DNA of 64,000 nt from an uncultured Alistipes sp. (GTDB taxonomy: Bacteria > Bacteroidota > Bacteroidia > Bacteroidales > Rikenellaceae). Made by a program: the position numbers and the translations under genes. Every line of letters starts with the position of its first letter. Positions within the stretch are counted from its first letter, which is position 1. The notes under the pieces were generated by a model, which was not told the DNA's origin, did not search any database, and was given only the letters and a program-made list of their open reading frames with translations. The stretch spans positions 1 through 64,000 of the forward strand of contig CANBCZ010000002.1 of NCBI GenBank assembly GCA_947367255.1, written 5' to 3'. Positions 8,776 to 16,808 of the stretch are shown piece after piece.

Positions 8776-8806
8776 CACCGCTATTGAGAAAGATAGCAAG
8801 CTTATT

Positions 8807-8893
8807 GCCCAGGTGGTGGAATTGGTAGACACGCTACTTTGAGGGGGTAGTGGACGTTAGTCCGTGTGAGTTCGAGTCTCGTCCTGGGCACCA
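8807..8893 (+). tRNA. tRNA-Leu (anticodon GAG)
   Basis: 87 nt with an encoded CCA end. The acceptor GCCCAGG (8807-8813) pairs with CCTGGGC (8883-8889), followed by A and CCA. The anticodon stem CTACT/GGTAG holds the loop TTGAGGG, giving anticodon GAG (leucine CUC/CUU). A long variable arm and GTTCGAGTC in the T-arm fit a class II leucine tRNA. Confidence 0.96.
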
Positions 8894-8924
8894 AAAGAGG
8901 TTGATATTATCAATCTCTTTTTTG
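8894..8924 (+). terminator. Rho-independent terminator after tRNA-Leu
   Basis: AAAGAGGTTGATA/TATCAATCTCTTT stem with almost no loop, followed by a T-rich run. It directly abuts the CCA end. Confidence 0.75.
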
Positions 8925-8952
8925 TTTTTTATGCAAACTTTAACTACCTTTG
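8922..8952 (+). promoter_or_regulatory. Promoter of the DUF3127 gene
   Basis: TTG (8922-8924), 20 bases, TACCTTTG (8945-8952), with a ~30-nt leader before the ATG at 8991. The -33 box is in the T tract of the tRNA terminator. Confidence 0.6.
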
Positions 8953-8990
8953 TAGTGTAAATAGTATACGATTATTAATACTTTAACATA

Positions 8991-9377
8991 ATGGAATTCG
9001 AAGGAACAGTTTTTAGAATTATGCCCGCTACAAGTGGTCAGTCTGCGCGTGGTGCTTGGCAGCGTCAGGAGGTAATCTTCGATATGAAGAGCCAGTCTCA
9101 GTATCCGCGCAAGATATGTGTTACATTCTTCAATAAGCCTGAGGAGGTAGCCCGCCTTGTTGTGGGAACCGAGTACACCGTATCTATCGATGTTGAGTCT
9201 CGCGAGTACAACGGCAAGTGGTATACCGACGTTCGCGCGTGGAGAATAGTACCGAAGAGCGAGGTCCCGCCAACCCCTGCGGGTGGCATCAACCCTCCGG
9301 CATACAACGCTCCGATGCCTACTGAGGAGCCGGCTTATGCTCGTGCAGCGCAGGAGGTAGATGATCTGCCATTCTAA
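8991..9377 (+). CDS. DUF3127 family protein (OB-fold-like)
   Basis: 128-residue cytoplasmic protein of the DUF3127 family, common and short in Bacteroidetes. Residues 1-90 (MEFEGTVFRIMPATSG..., ISVDVESREYNGKWYTDVRAWR-like strands) suggest a small beta-barrel resembling OB folds of single-strand DNA-binding proteins. The tail is proline- and alanine-rich and ends EVDDLPF, an acidic tip reminiscent of SSB C-termini. A nucleic-acid role is therefore plausible but is inference. Monocistronic, with its own promoter and a shared convergent terminator. Confidence 0.75.
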   Translation: MEFEGTVFRIMPATSGQSARGAWQRQEVIFDMKSQSQYPRKICVTFFNKPEEVARLVVGTEYTVSIDVESREYNGKWYTDVRAWRIVPKSEVPPTPAGGINPPAYNAPMPTEEPAYARAAQEVDDLPF

Positions 9378-9384
9378 ACCAAAC

Positions 9385-9422
9385 AAGAAATAAGGGGTGA
9401 TTTACATCGCCCCTTATTTCTT
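9385..9422. terminator. Bidirectional terminator between convergent genes
   Basis: Perfect 13-bp stem AAGAAATAAGGGG/CCCCTTATTTCTT (9385-9397 with 9410-9422) with A- and T-rich flanks. The right arm overlaps the last codons and stop of the leftward gene ending at 9414. Confidence 0.8.
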
Positions 9423-11432
9423 GTACTCTTCAAATCGTGCCGCCGCATTTAGGAAGTGTGCAGTAATCCAAAAGACTGTCCACCGCTCGGCATAGCCACC
9501 GCGGAGCTTATGGACATTGCTCATATCGCCACGCTGGGCAAAGTTGGTCTGCTGAATCTGCTCTCCCTGTGAGCCATAGGCATCAGTAAGCTGATAGCAA
9601 CTGCGATACATCACATCAGCAAGGCGGCATAGTCTGTTATCTTTCAGATACTTTCCCATCTTATAGACCTCAGGTGCAAAAAGCACTCCATAGACATCTA
9701 TATGTTGATTTTGCGCCGAGACAACGGTCCAACCCGTACTCTTGAAACCAAAATCGGCAAGTCGCCCCGCTGGCAGAGGTATATCCCACACAACCACATA
9801 GCTCAGGCAGACATCCATTGCGTGCTTTGCCCAATCGAGATACCTCTTCTCCTTCGTGCGCTCGTACATCTCCAAAAATCCCTGGAATGCAGCCCACGAA
9901 CCCTCCTTGTCCTCACAAGTGGCATCGAGCGTACCTCCCCAATAGCAGCCATTCATCGCAAGATGTCTGTCGGCATAGAGCTCTGCAGCCTTTTGTGCAG
10001 CAGCCATATAACGACTCTGACGGAAGAGTTTTGAGCATATAGCAAGTGGAGCGATATAAAATCCCTCAGCTGTCGAGAGCGGGTTCCAATCCTCCGACAG
10101 GATGCGGCTGCTTACAGCATCTGCCGCGTGGCGCAGAAAAGCCTCCCACTTTGTCGTGTCATACTTTCGGTTTTTGCGTGCGACCTCTATCGCCTTGGCA
10201 AAGTTATACATCGCCTGACCGCACGACACAGGATCGCCTCCGTGGAACTTCTCGCCATTGTAACCAACGGTAAAGATACCCTTGTTGTCATCTATCGAAA
10301 ATGTCGCCAGATAGTCCATTGAGCGCTGCACCATACTCTCTATATCGCTGTCTCCCAACATTTTGGAGAGCACCTGTAGTGAATATCCCGGAGAGTCCGC
10401 CTGACCACACCAGCCCATCACAATATCCTTACGCAGCGAGCTGTCGTACATATTAAAGCCAACTGCCGTATCATCAAACTCTATCCAACGCTTTTTAGCA
10501 AACTCATACTTGCCGCGCACAATCTCCTCAAAGGTTGCAAAGCGCTCGGCATTGTAAGGTTTATAGAGGTCGAGGGAGGTGTATATTGGTCGCTGAAAAC
10601 CCGTTCCTTCGCGCTCGATAGGATAGACCTCTATATAGAAACTCTTCTCGACAATCTGTCCCGGTTCGAGGGTTATGTAGGTGTCTGCATATCGCATCGG
10701 GCGCTTCTGCAATGCTTTAGCCACGCTATGCTCCCTGTTATACCCTATCGGTCCCGAGTAGAGCACAACCTCACTATACCCATCGAACGCCTCAACACCC
10801 ATCGACCACCACTGATCGGCAAGCACAGCACCTCGCACAGGACTCGGCACAGTATGCAGTGCAGCGGCATAGCCACCCGCAGCCGACTCGAGCATTGCAA
10901 AGGGCATAGGATAGCGATGCTCCTCAAATATGGCAAACTCGCCCGCAGCACCGTTATAGACCGGTATGATATTGGAATTAACCTTTGCCCCATTCTTATT
11001 TCCGTAGTACAAAATACCCGGCAGACAAGGCATAAGAGCCTCTCCCTCGACAGCAAGACGCACAGAGAGTGTCACTCGCTCCAAAGCTCTCTCTCCGTGC
11101 CACTCATAGCGACGAATACACTGCACAAGACCATTCTCACACTCACGATAGCTATCTCTAAGCAGCAGTTCTCCCTCTGCAAGGGCAATCTTTCCGTGGG
11201 CAACGGTCCACTCTCCGCTACTCTCTACACGCTCGGGCGAGGCGTGGTGCCAGCAGCACATCCAGTCGTCCTGCCACCCCGTAGCCACAGACCAAAGTCC
11301 CTCCTTAGGAGAGGATACGACCTGTCTACCATCTACAGAGAGCACAAGTCGATTGTCACTCAGTATGACATTTGCATTAGCGGTTGCAGAGAGTGCTGCA
11401 ACCGCTAAGATAGTCCATAAAAGTCGTCTCAT
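9414..11432 (-). CDS. Secreted protein of unknown function, probable carbohydrate-active
   Basis: 672 residues with a signal peptide (MRRLLWTILAVAALSATANA). I do not recognise a named family. Residues ~20-300 look beta-rich. Residues ~310-650 are helical with repeated Trp/Tyr/Gly loops (MGWCGQADSPGYSLQ, GCYWGGTLDATCEDKEGSWAAFQGF), as in alpha/alpha-barrel glycoside hydrolases or lyases. The start overlaps the stop of the GH3 gene (TAATG), so translation is probably coupled and both act on one substrate. The family assignment is inference from composition and context only. Confidence 0.6.
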   Translation of the reverse strand: MRRLLWTILAVAALSATANANVILSDNRLVLSVDGRQVVSSPKEGLWSVATGWQDDWMCCWHHASPERVESSGEWTVAHGKIALAEGELLLRDSYRECENGLVQCIRRYEWHGERALERVTLSVRLAVEGEALMPCLPGILYYGNKNGAKVNSNIIPVYNGAAGEFAIFEEHRYPMPFAMLESAAGGYAAALHTVPSPVRGAVLADQWWSMGVEAFDGYSEVVLYSGPIGYNREHSVAKALQKRPMRYADTYITLEPGQIVEKSFYIEVYPIEREGTGFQRPIYTSLDLYKPYNAERFATFEEIVRGKYEFAKKRWIEFDDTAVGFNMYDSSLRKDIVMGWCGQADSPGYSLQVLSKMLGDSDIESMVQRSMDYLATFSIDDNKGIFTVGYNGEKFHGGDPVSCGQAMYNFAKAIEVARKNRKYDTTKWEAFLRHAADAVSSRILSEDWNPLSTAEGFYIAPLAICSKLFRQSRYMAAAQKAAELYADRHLAMNGCYWGGTLDATCEDKEGSWAAFQGFLEMYERTKEKRYLDWAKHAMDVCLSYVVVWDIPLPAGRLADFGFKSTGWTVVSAQNQHIDVYGVLFAPEVYKMGKYLKDNRLCRLADVMYRSCYQLTDAYGSQGEQIQQTNFAQRGDMSNVHKLRGGYAERWTVFWITAHFLNAAARFEEYKK

Positions 11433-13771
11433 TACTCGATAAACAGTTTACCGTCAGTAGGTTTGAGAATATCTGTAACCTTGCGAACAGTTGTCTTTGG
11501 GATAAATATCTCGCTGTTTGCTCGCAGATCCTCGCTGCTAAATCCGAGCGAGAGGCGATAGTCGCCTGCAACGGTCTTCCACGCAGACTCATTCTCGATA
11601 AATATTGCAAGGTCATCGGCAGTAATTGCAATCTCAACAACCTTACTCTCCCCCGGCTTGAGGGTTGGAGTCTTGCTATATCCGCGCAGCTCGAGCAACG
11701 GACGGTCGTGGTCAGGGAAGAGGGCTGTCGAGTAGAGCTGAACAACCTGCTTGGCTGCTCGGCTGCCCGTATTTGTCACCTTGCAGCTGACGGTATAACC
11801 ATCTTTACCATGCTTAACCTTCATATCCGAGAGCTCGAAGTCGGTATAGGTCAGTCCGTGACCAAACGGATATGCCACCTCAACCTTTCTGGTTGCGTAG
11901 TGACGATAGCCGACAAAGATATCCTCGGTATAGTTTGTATAGTCTACATTCGGCTGGTCGTAGTACTTGTTGATGTAGCTGAAGTTCTCGAAAGATTGGT
12001 TCAGACCTGTCTCCGGCACATCTACAGGGAAGTTCTGTGCAGGGACATCGGCATAGCACATAGGGAAACTCATTGGCAGGTGACCCGATGGCGACACCTT
12101 ACCCAGCAGCACGTCGGCAACAGAGTTACCACCCTCCTGCCCCGGCATCCAGCAGACCAGTATTGCATCCACCTTATCTCTCCACGACGCCACCTCAACC
12201 GGTCCGCAGACATTGAGCACAACGACAACCCTCTTCCCCGCAGCACGGAACTCGCGGCTAACCTCATTGAGCAGAGCGGTCTCGTCAATACGGAGCTTGA
12301 AGTCACGATTTACATGGCGCTCAAAACCCTCGGCAGAGTTACGCGAGAAGGTTATAACGGCAATATCTGCACGCTCTGCACTGCCGGCAACCAGCTGACG
12401 CGGATCCTTAATCTCGTTCGGGCGCAGAGTGTAGTGTGTCCAACGACGGTGCTCGTCAAGCGGAGCAATACGCTTGCGCTCCTTTGCCATATACTGCATA
12501 TAGTAGTCGTCGAGCTTCTTGTCGAGCTCAATACCATTTGAGGTCATACCCTCGTGCATATCAACAACATACGCCTTGTTCACATCACCCGAGCCACGAC
12601 CACCGGCAATAAAGTCATAGCTGCCCACACCAAACAGAGCCACAGTCTCGCCACCGACCATCGGCAGCGCCTTTGAATCATTCTTGAGAAGCACAAAACC
12701 CTCACTTGCCACCTCGCGGGTCACAGCGGCGTGAGCCTTAAGGTCCGGATTGTTTGAGAACTTGTAACCCTTGAACTTCGGAGTCTTGACAATCATCTGC
12801 AGCACGCGGGCAACACACTTGTCAAGGTCCGCCTCACTAAGCGAACCGCTCTTTACAGCAGATACTATACGCTCATAGTGCACAGGTGCTCCCGGCTGAA
12901 TCATATCGTTTCCTGCCGCCATCTGTGCCGCAGCATCCAAACCTCCACCCCAATCGGTTACAATCATACCCTCAAAACCAAACTCGCCACGCAGAACATC
13001 CATCAAAAGACCCTTATCCTCCGAGGTGTAACGACCGTTCAGATAGTTGTACGAGGTCATAATGGTCCACGGCTGCGAATATTTAACGGCAATCTCGAAG
13101 TTGCGAAGGTATATCTCACGAAGAGCGCGCTGTGATACTCGAGCATCGTTTGCAAGGCGGTTAATCTCCTGATTATTAGCACAGAAGTGTTTGAGCGAAG
13201 TACCCACATCGTTGCTCTCTACACCATTGATAATCGCCGCAGCAGTACGACCTGCAAGCAGAGGATCCTCCGAATAGTACTCAAAGTTACGACCACAGAG
13301 CGGATTACGCATAATATTTACGCCCGGCGCAAGGAGAATATCGACACCATACTCCTTTACCTCCTCGCCCATCGCCACACCTACGCGATAGATAATCTCG
13401 TCGTTCCAAGTCGCTGCAAGGTGTGTACCTACAGGGAAACCTGTGCAGTAGTATGTGTTCGGATCATTCTCGCGTGTAGGCGATATTCTGAGTCCTGCAG
13501 GACCGTCTGCCATAACAATCGACGGAATACCGAGGCGCGGAATAGGATAGGTAATACCCGCAGCTCCGGGAACACCCTTGTTTGTATCGCCGACCTCGCC
13601 GCCAATAGAGATATCCTTCATATCTGCTCCCACAACAAGGTGTGCCTTCTCCTCAAGGGTCATCGCAGCTACAATTTTGTCAATATTATCCTCACGGAGT
13701 TTCAAACTCTCTGCAGCAGTCGCACCGCAAAAGAGTGCCACAGCCGTAATAAATATAGGTAAACGCTTCAT
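11432..13771 (-). CDS. Secreted glycoside hydrolase family 3 (beta-glucosidase-like)
   Basis: 779-residue exported GH3 enzyme cleaving terminal beta-linked sugars (glucose, xylose or similar). The ATG at 13771 gives the signal peptide MKRLPIFITAVALFCGATAA; the frame extends 36 codons upstream through the promoter region and is rejected. The N-terminal TIM barrel has KHFCANNQE (~194-202), MTSYNYLNG and the nucleophile Asp273 in MIVTDWGGG. The alpha/beta C-terminal domain begins near 350 (GFVLLKNDSKALP), and a fibronectin-III-like domain with AYPFGHGLTYTDF follows at ~650-760. First gene of a two-gene leftward operon. Confidence 0.93.
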   Translation of the reverse strand: MKRLPIFITAVALFCGATAAESLKLREDNIDKIVAAMTLEEKAHLVVGADMKDISIGGEVGDTNKGVPGAAGITYPIPRLGIPSIVMADGPAGLRISPTRENDPNTYYCTGFPVGTHLAATWNDEIIYRVGVAMGEEVKEYGVDILLAPGVNIMRNPLCGRNFEYYSEDPLLAGRTAAAIINGVESNDVGTSLKHFCANNQEINRLANDARVSQRALREIYLRNFEIAVKYSQPWTIMTSYNYLNGRYTSEDKGLLMDVLRGEFGFEGMIVTDWGGGLDAAAQMAAGNDMIQPGAPVHYERIVSAVKSGSLSEADLDKCVARVLQMIVKTPKFKGYKFSNNPDLKAHAAVTREVASEGFVLLKNDSKALPMVGGETVALFGVGSYDFIAGGRGSGDVNKAYVVDMHEGMTSNGIELDKKLDDYYMQYMAKERKRIAPLDEHRRWTHYTLRPNEIKDPRQLVAGSAERADIAVITFSRNSAEGFERHVNRDFKLRIDETALLNEVSREFRAAGKRVVVVLNVCGPVEVASWRDKVDAILVCWMPGQEGGNSVADVLLGKVSPSGHLPMSFPMCYADVPAQNFPVDVPETGLNQSFENFSYINKYYDQPNVDYTNYTEDIFVGYRHYATRKVEVAYPFGHGLTYTDFELSDMKVKHGKDGYTVSCKVTNTGSRAAKQVVQLYSTALFPDHDRPLLELRGYSKTPTLKPGESKVVEIAITADDLAIFIENESAWKTVAGDYRLSLGFSSEDLRANSEIFIPKTTVRKVTDILKPTDGKLFIE

Positions 13772-13788
13772 AGGTTTGGTATTTTTTA

Positions 13789-13796
13789 CAAATATA
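13789..13796 (-). promoter_or_regulatory. -7 box of the GH3 operon
   Basis: TATATTTG on the minus strand, 18 bp upstream of the ATG at 13771. No good -33 TTG is seen at the usual distance. Confidence 0.45.
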
Positions 13797-13817
13797 CGAT
13801 TTTTTTCGCGAAAATAT

Positions 13818-13847
13818 TTGGTTTTGTAAAATTTGTCACTACCTTTG
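13818..13847 (+). promoter_or_regulatory. Promoter of the ABC transporter operon
   Basis: TTG (13818-13820), 19 bases, TACCTTTG (13840-13847). The predicted start of transcription falls inside the palindrome at 13850-13871. Confidence 0.7.
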
Positions 13848-13849
13848 CA

Positions 13850-13871
13850 GTGTATTAATGCACTAATACAC
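13850..13871. promoter_or_regulatory. GntR/YtrA-type operator
   Basis: Perfect inverted repeat GTGTATTA-6-TAATACAC directly downstream of the -7 box. YtrA-subfamily GntR regulators bind palindromes of the GTGTA...TACAC kind, and the third gene of this operon encodes such a regulator, so autorepression is likely. Confidence 0.75.
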
Positions 13872-13899
13872 AGAAACAATTCACTAAAACCTTAAAATT

Positions 13900-14730
13900 A
13901 TGATTCAGGTTAATGAGCTAACATTCAACTATCCGCAGAGGGGCAATCTGTTCGAGCGTCTGTCGTTCCGACTGCCGGCGGGTGAGATTATTGGTCTGCT
14001 GGGTCGTAACGGTGTGGGCAAGAGTACGCTGATAAAGCTACTCTCATCGTTACTCGATCCACAGCAGGGCGAGATCTCTTTTCAGGGCAAGACTTTGGTT
14101 CCGGGTGCGGAGCTATACAGTCGCCTGATGGTCGTTCCCGAGGAGTTTACACTTCCGAAGGTTACTGTTGAGAGCTTTGTGCGCCACACAGCACCGCTCT
14201 ACCCTACATTCAACAAGGAGCAGTTTGACACCTACAGCAAGGAGTTGGAGGTAGATTGCGCTATGCGTTTCGACCGTATGTCTATGGGTCAGCGCAAAAA
14301 GGCATATCTCGCCTTTGCACTCGCCTGCAATGTAGAGTTACTGCTGCTCGACGAGCCGACAAACGGACTCGACATTACAGCAAAGGCTGCCCTGCGCTCC
14401 ATCCTTGCATCGTATGCCGACGAGCGCAAGACAATCCTTATCTCTACCCATCAGGCGCACGACATCGAGAATTTGGTAGACAGAGTGGTAATTCTCGAGG
14501 GTGGTCAGGTGCTTATAAACAGCACTGTGGCAGAGCTTCAGAGCTGTTTTGGCTTTGGCATTGTAGCAGATCGTGAGGCTATCTACTCACAGCAGAGCGT
14601 TGCCGGGCAGATCGGCATTTGGGCTGCCGATGAGGATGAAGAGGGTCGTTTTGATCTTGAACTGATGTTTAACGCAGCAATGAAGGCGACCGATAAGGTG
14701 CAAGCCGTAATTGCACAAAAGTTGGGTTAG
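13900..14730 (+). CDS. ABC transporter ATP-binding protein
   Basis: 276-residue nucleotide-binding subunit of an ABC-2 type exporter. Walker A GRNGVGKST is at 35-43, a modified signature MSMGQRKKA replaces LSGGQ, Walker B is LLLLDEPTNGLD, and the H-loop is STHQAHD. It carries a C-terminal extension of ~60 residues after the ATPase core. The permease starts 2 nt after its stop. Transporters with adjacent YtrA-type regulators often respond to cell-envelope stress, but the substrate here is not predictable. Confidence 0.93.
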   Translation: MIQVNELTFNYPQRGNLFERLSFRLPAGEIIGLLGRNGVGKSTLIKLLSSLLDPQQGEISFQGKTLVPGAELYSRLMVVPEEFTLPKVTVESFVRHTAPLYPTFNKEQFDTYSKELEVDCAMRFDRMSMGQRKKAYLAFALACNVELLLLDEPTNGLDITAKAALRSILASYADERKTILISTHQAHDIENLVDRVVILEGGQVLINSTVAELQSCFGFGIVADREAIYSQQSVAGQIGIWAADEDEEGRFDLELMFNAAMKATDKVQAVIAQKLG

Positions 14731-14732
14731 TT

Positions 14733-15464
14733 ATGGCTACTTTCAGTTTCGCTCGATTTAAGACCTTCGCTGCAAAGCACTATGCAGAGTATGGTCGCAA
14801 CTATAAGTTTGCAATTATCGCCCTTATCGCGCTCGAACTCTTTGTAAGATTGCTTACAAAGTGGTGGGCAGACGCAGAAAATATTGTAAGTCTGCGCGAG
14901 GTACTCTACTTTATAGCCTATACCTTTATGGTCTCAAATTGTACCGCGTGGTCACTCGGCGGGTTGCACTGCAAGAACGATATTATCGATATGACCCTGC
15001 CTGTAAACGCCATTGAGCGATACTCGTTTATCTGGCTCAACTCGTTTCTCCTTGGCGTGGTGACAGTTGCAATTCTCTTGAGTAGCGACGGAGATAGGAT
15101 GCTCACCAACTTCTCATACCTGATTCCGCTTCACGCGCTGGTTCTTGCCGTTGCTTGTGGTGGTTCGAAGAGGGGTTACACTTGGGTTGTGTTAGGATTT
15201 TTCGCAGTGCTGCTCGGCTTCTCTTCTCTCTTTGAGCAGATAGATGTCTTCCTGAGCTATGGTATTGGCAAGTTCTTCTCGCTGCTGCCAAATGACAATG
15301 CTGTCTATATGTCTAACATCTACGAGAATGCCGAGGGACACCTTGTCTATCGTTGGGATATCCTCTTCCATATTGCAGATTGGGTACACATTGTCTACAA
15401 CGGTATAATCGTATTGATGCTCTACGCTGCCGCTTACCTCAAACTTCGTGAACGACGCTTATGA
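14733..15464 (+). CDS. ABC-2 type transporter permease
   Basis: 243-residue membrane protein with about six hydrophobic segments, around residues 23-43, 60-80, 100-118, 130-148, 152-168 and 213-233. It shows little family-specific sequence and is called from hydropathy and position between ATPase and regulator. The stop overlaps the start of the regulator gene by 4 nt (ATGA), indicating coupled translation. Confidence 0.8.
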   Translation: MATFSFARFKTFAAKHYAEYGRNYKFAIIALIALELFVRLLTKWWADAENIVSLREVLYFIAYTFMVSNCTAWSLGGLHCKNDIIDMTLPVNAIERYSFIWLNSFLLGVVTVAILLSSDGDRMLTNFSYLIPLHALVLAVACGGSKRGYTWVVLGFFAVLLGFSSLFEQIDVFLSYGIGKFFSLLPNDNAVYMSNIYENAEGHLVYRWDILFHIADWVHIVYNGIIVLMLYAAAYLKLRERRL

Positions 15465-15826
15465 ATTTCGACAACTCACAACCGATATGGATGCAGATTT
15501 ACGAGCTGATACTCAGCCGTATAGCATCGACCGAGTGGGCGGAGGGCGAGCGTATACCGTCAGTCCGCGAACTTGGAGCAACGCTGGTGGTAAATCCAAA
15601 TACCGTTATGCGAACTTTCGAGCGTCTTACCGATGAGGGTCTTATCTACAACCGACGAGGTATAGGCTACTTTGTTGCTGAGGGAGCCAAAGCTCGCGCC
15701 GCAGAGATTGCCCGAGAGCGATTTATCTCCGAGCAGTTGCCGACACTCTTTGCACGAATGAAGAGTATCGGAATGACTGCCGAGGAAGTTGTAAAACTAT
15801 ATAACGATTTTAACAATGAAAAATAG
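15461..15826 (+). CDS. GntR family transcriptional regulator, YtrA subfamily
   Basis: 121-residue repressor-type protein: a winged helix (residues ~10-75, with RIPSVRELGATLVVNPNTV and RRGIGYFV) and a short helical tail of ~45 residues, typical of the YtrA subfamily, which lacks a large effector domain. It probably controls its own operon through the palindrome at 13850-13871. Overlaps the permease by 4 nt and the next gene by 11 nt. Confidence 0.92.
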   Translation: MNFDNSQPIWMQIYELILSRIASTEWAEGERIPSVRELGATLVVNPNTVMRTFERLTDEGLIYNRRGIGYFVAEGAKARAAEIARERFISEQLPTLFARMKSIGMTAEEVVKLYNDFNNEK

Positions 15827-16217
15827 CACTAAATTATTGATAGCAGCAGCTCTGCTTGCCCTGCTGCCGACAGCACTTACACTGCTGATGACCTTTAAGA
15901 GCACCAACCGCACTCTCGAGCTGATAAACTCTATCGAGACCTGCAACATAAATGTCGTAGATGCCCGCAATGCCAACATAACTCTCGCCCCAAATGAGGA
16001 TGCATTTTCAAGGGTGAGCGTCATCTGGATAGAGAACGGCTCGGACAAGGAGAATATCGTGCAGATGAAGGGCGATACCCTTGTTATCGGCAAACAGGTC
16101 ACACGCCTCTGCATCCCAAATGCAAAAACACTCATTCTCCCCGACACGACAGTCGAAAACCCGTTTTTCGACAAGGGTGATGACAAGTTTGCCGTCTATG
16201 TGGCAAATGAGGAGTAG
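15816..16217 (+). CDS. Small membrane-anchored protein of ABC operon
   Basis: 133 residues; function unknown. An N-terminal hydrophobic segment (LLIAAALLALLPTALTLLM, 6-24) followed by ~105 predominantly beta residues (NINVVDARNANITLAPNED, FSRVSVIWIENG, VQMKGDTLVIG) suggests a periplasmic domain anchored in the inner membrane. The repetitive strand pattern recalls adhesin-like beta-helix domains (DUF2807/DUF4097-like), which is only a suggestion. Overlap with the regulator gene places it in the transporter operon, perhaps as a sensor or accessory subunit. Confidence 0.7.
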   Translation: MKNSTKLLIAAALLALLPTALTLLMTFKSTNRTLELINSIETCNINVVDARNANITLAPNEDAFSRVSVIWIENGSDKENIVQMKGDTLVIGKQVTRLCIPNAKTLILPDTTVENPFFDKGDDKFAVYVANEE

Positions 16218-16226
16218 TTCTTAGGA

Positions 16227-16254
16227 GCTGAGGCAATAATGTCTCAGCCCTTTT
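16227..16254 (+). terminator. Terminator of the ABC transporter operon
   Basis: GCTGAG/CTCAGC stem (inner CA/TG pairs) followed by CCTTTT, 10 nt after the stop at 16217. Confidence 0.65.
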
Positions 16255-16278
16255 CGTTATATAATAAAACCGAATGTT

Positions 16279-16671
16279 ATGAAGCGAGTTATTTTATCTG
16301 CCGTTGCTGCCCTATTTATCTTCACTCTGAGCGCCCAGAGCAGGGTATTTTGTGAGATTGTCGAGAGAAAGACCAAAGGCAAGAGTGTCAAGGTAGCTAT
16401 CGATTTCGGACAGAAGAGAGAGAAGACCGAGAAGCAGCAGTCGCTCGTCGATGAGAATGGCGAAAACATCATCTTCAACTCCAAAATCGACGCGCTCAAC
16501 TATATGCACAGCCTCGGCTGGGAGTTTCTACAAGCCTATACGGAGGTAAGCGGCAGCGATGGTGACGCCCACAGCCAAATCCACTGGCTGCTCTACAAAG
16601 ATACAACCGACGGGCAGGATCCGTTTGAGGGCATCACAACAAAAGAGATGCACAACAAAGCCGCAAAATAG
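16279..16671 (+). CDS. Small secreted protein, unknown function
   Basis: 130 residues with a signal peptide ([20 protein letters not shown]). The mature part contains [20 protein letters not shown] and IHWLLYKDT, a pattern seen in short Bacteroidetes exported proteins whose function is unknown. No catalytic motif is visible. Flanked by terminators on both sides, so it is probably monocistronic; no promoter box was recognised. Confidence 0.7.
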   Translation: MKRVILSAVAALFIFTLSAQSRVFCEIVERKTKGKSVKVAIDFGQKREKTEKQQSLVDENGENIIFNSKIDALNYMHSLGWEFLQAYTEVSGSDGDAHSQIHWLLYKDTTDGQDPFEGITTKEMHNKAAK

Positions 16672-16685
16672 CCACACACAACAGA

Positions 16686-16717
16686 GAACAGCCCCCGAAA
16701 ATGGCTGTTCTTTTATT
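16686..16717 (+). terminator. Terminator before pgk
   Basis: GAACAGCC (16686-16693) pairs with GGCTGTTC (16703-16710), followed by TTTTATT. Confidence 0.8.
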
Positions 16718-16756
16718 AAATATTGGTATGATGTGCCAAAATCAGAATAATTTTTG

Positions 16757-16764
16757 TAATTTTG
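16757..16764 (+). promoter_or_regulatory. -7 box of pgk
   Basis: TAATTTTG, 44 bp before the ATG at 16809, just after the preceding terminator. The -33 region is not a clear match. Confidence 0.45.
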
Positions 16765-16808
16765 TGGCAGAAAGTGTATTTTATAACAACTATAACATTT
16801 CAATTACT

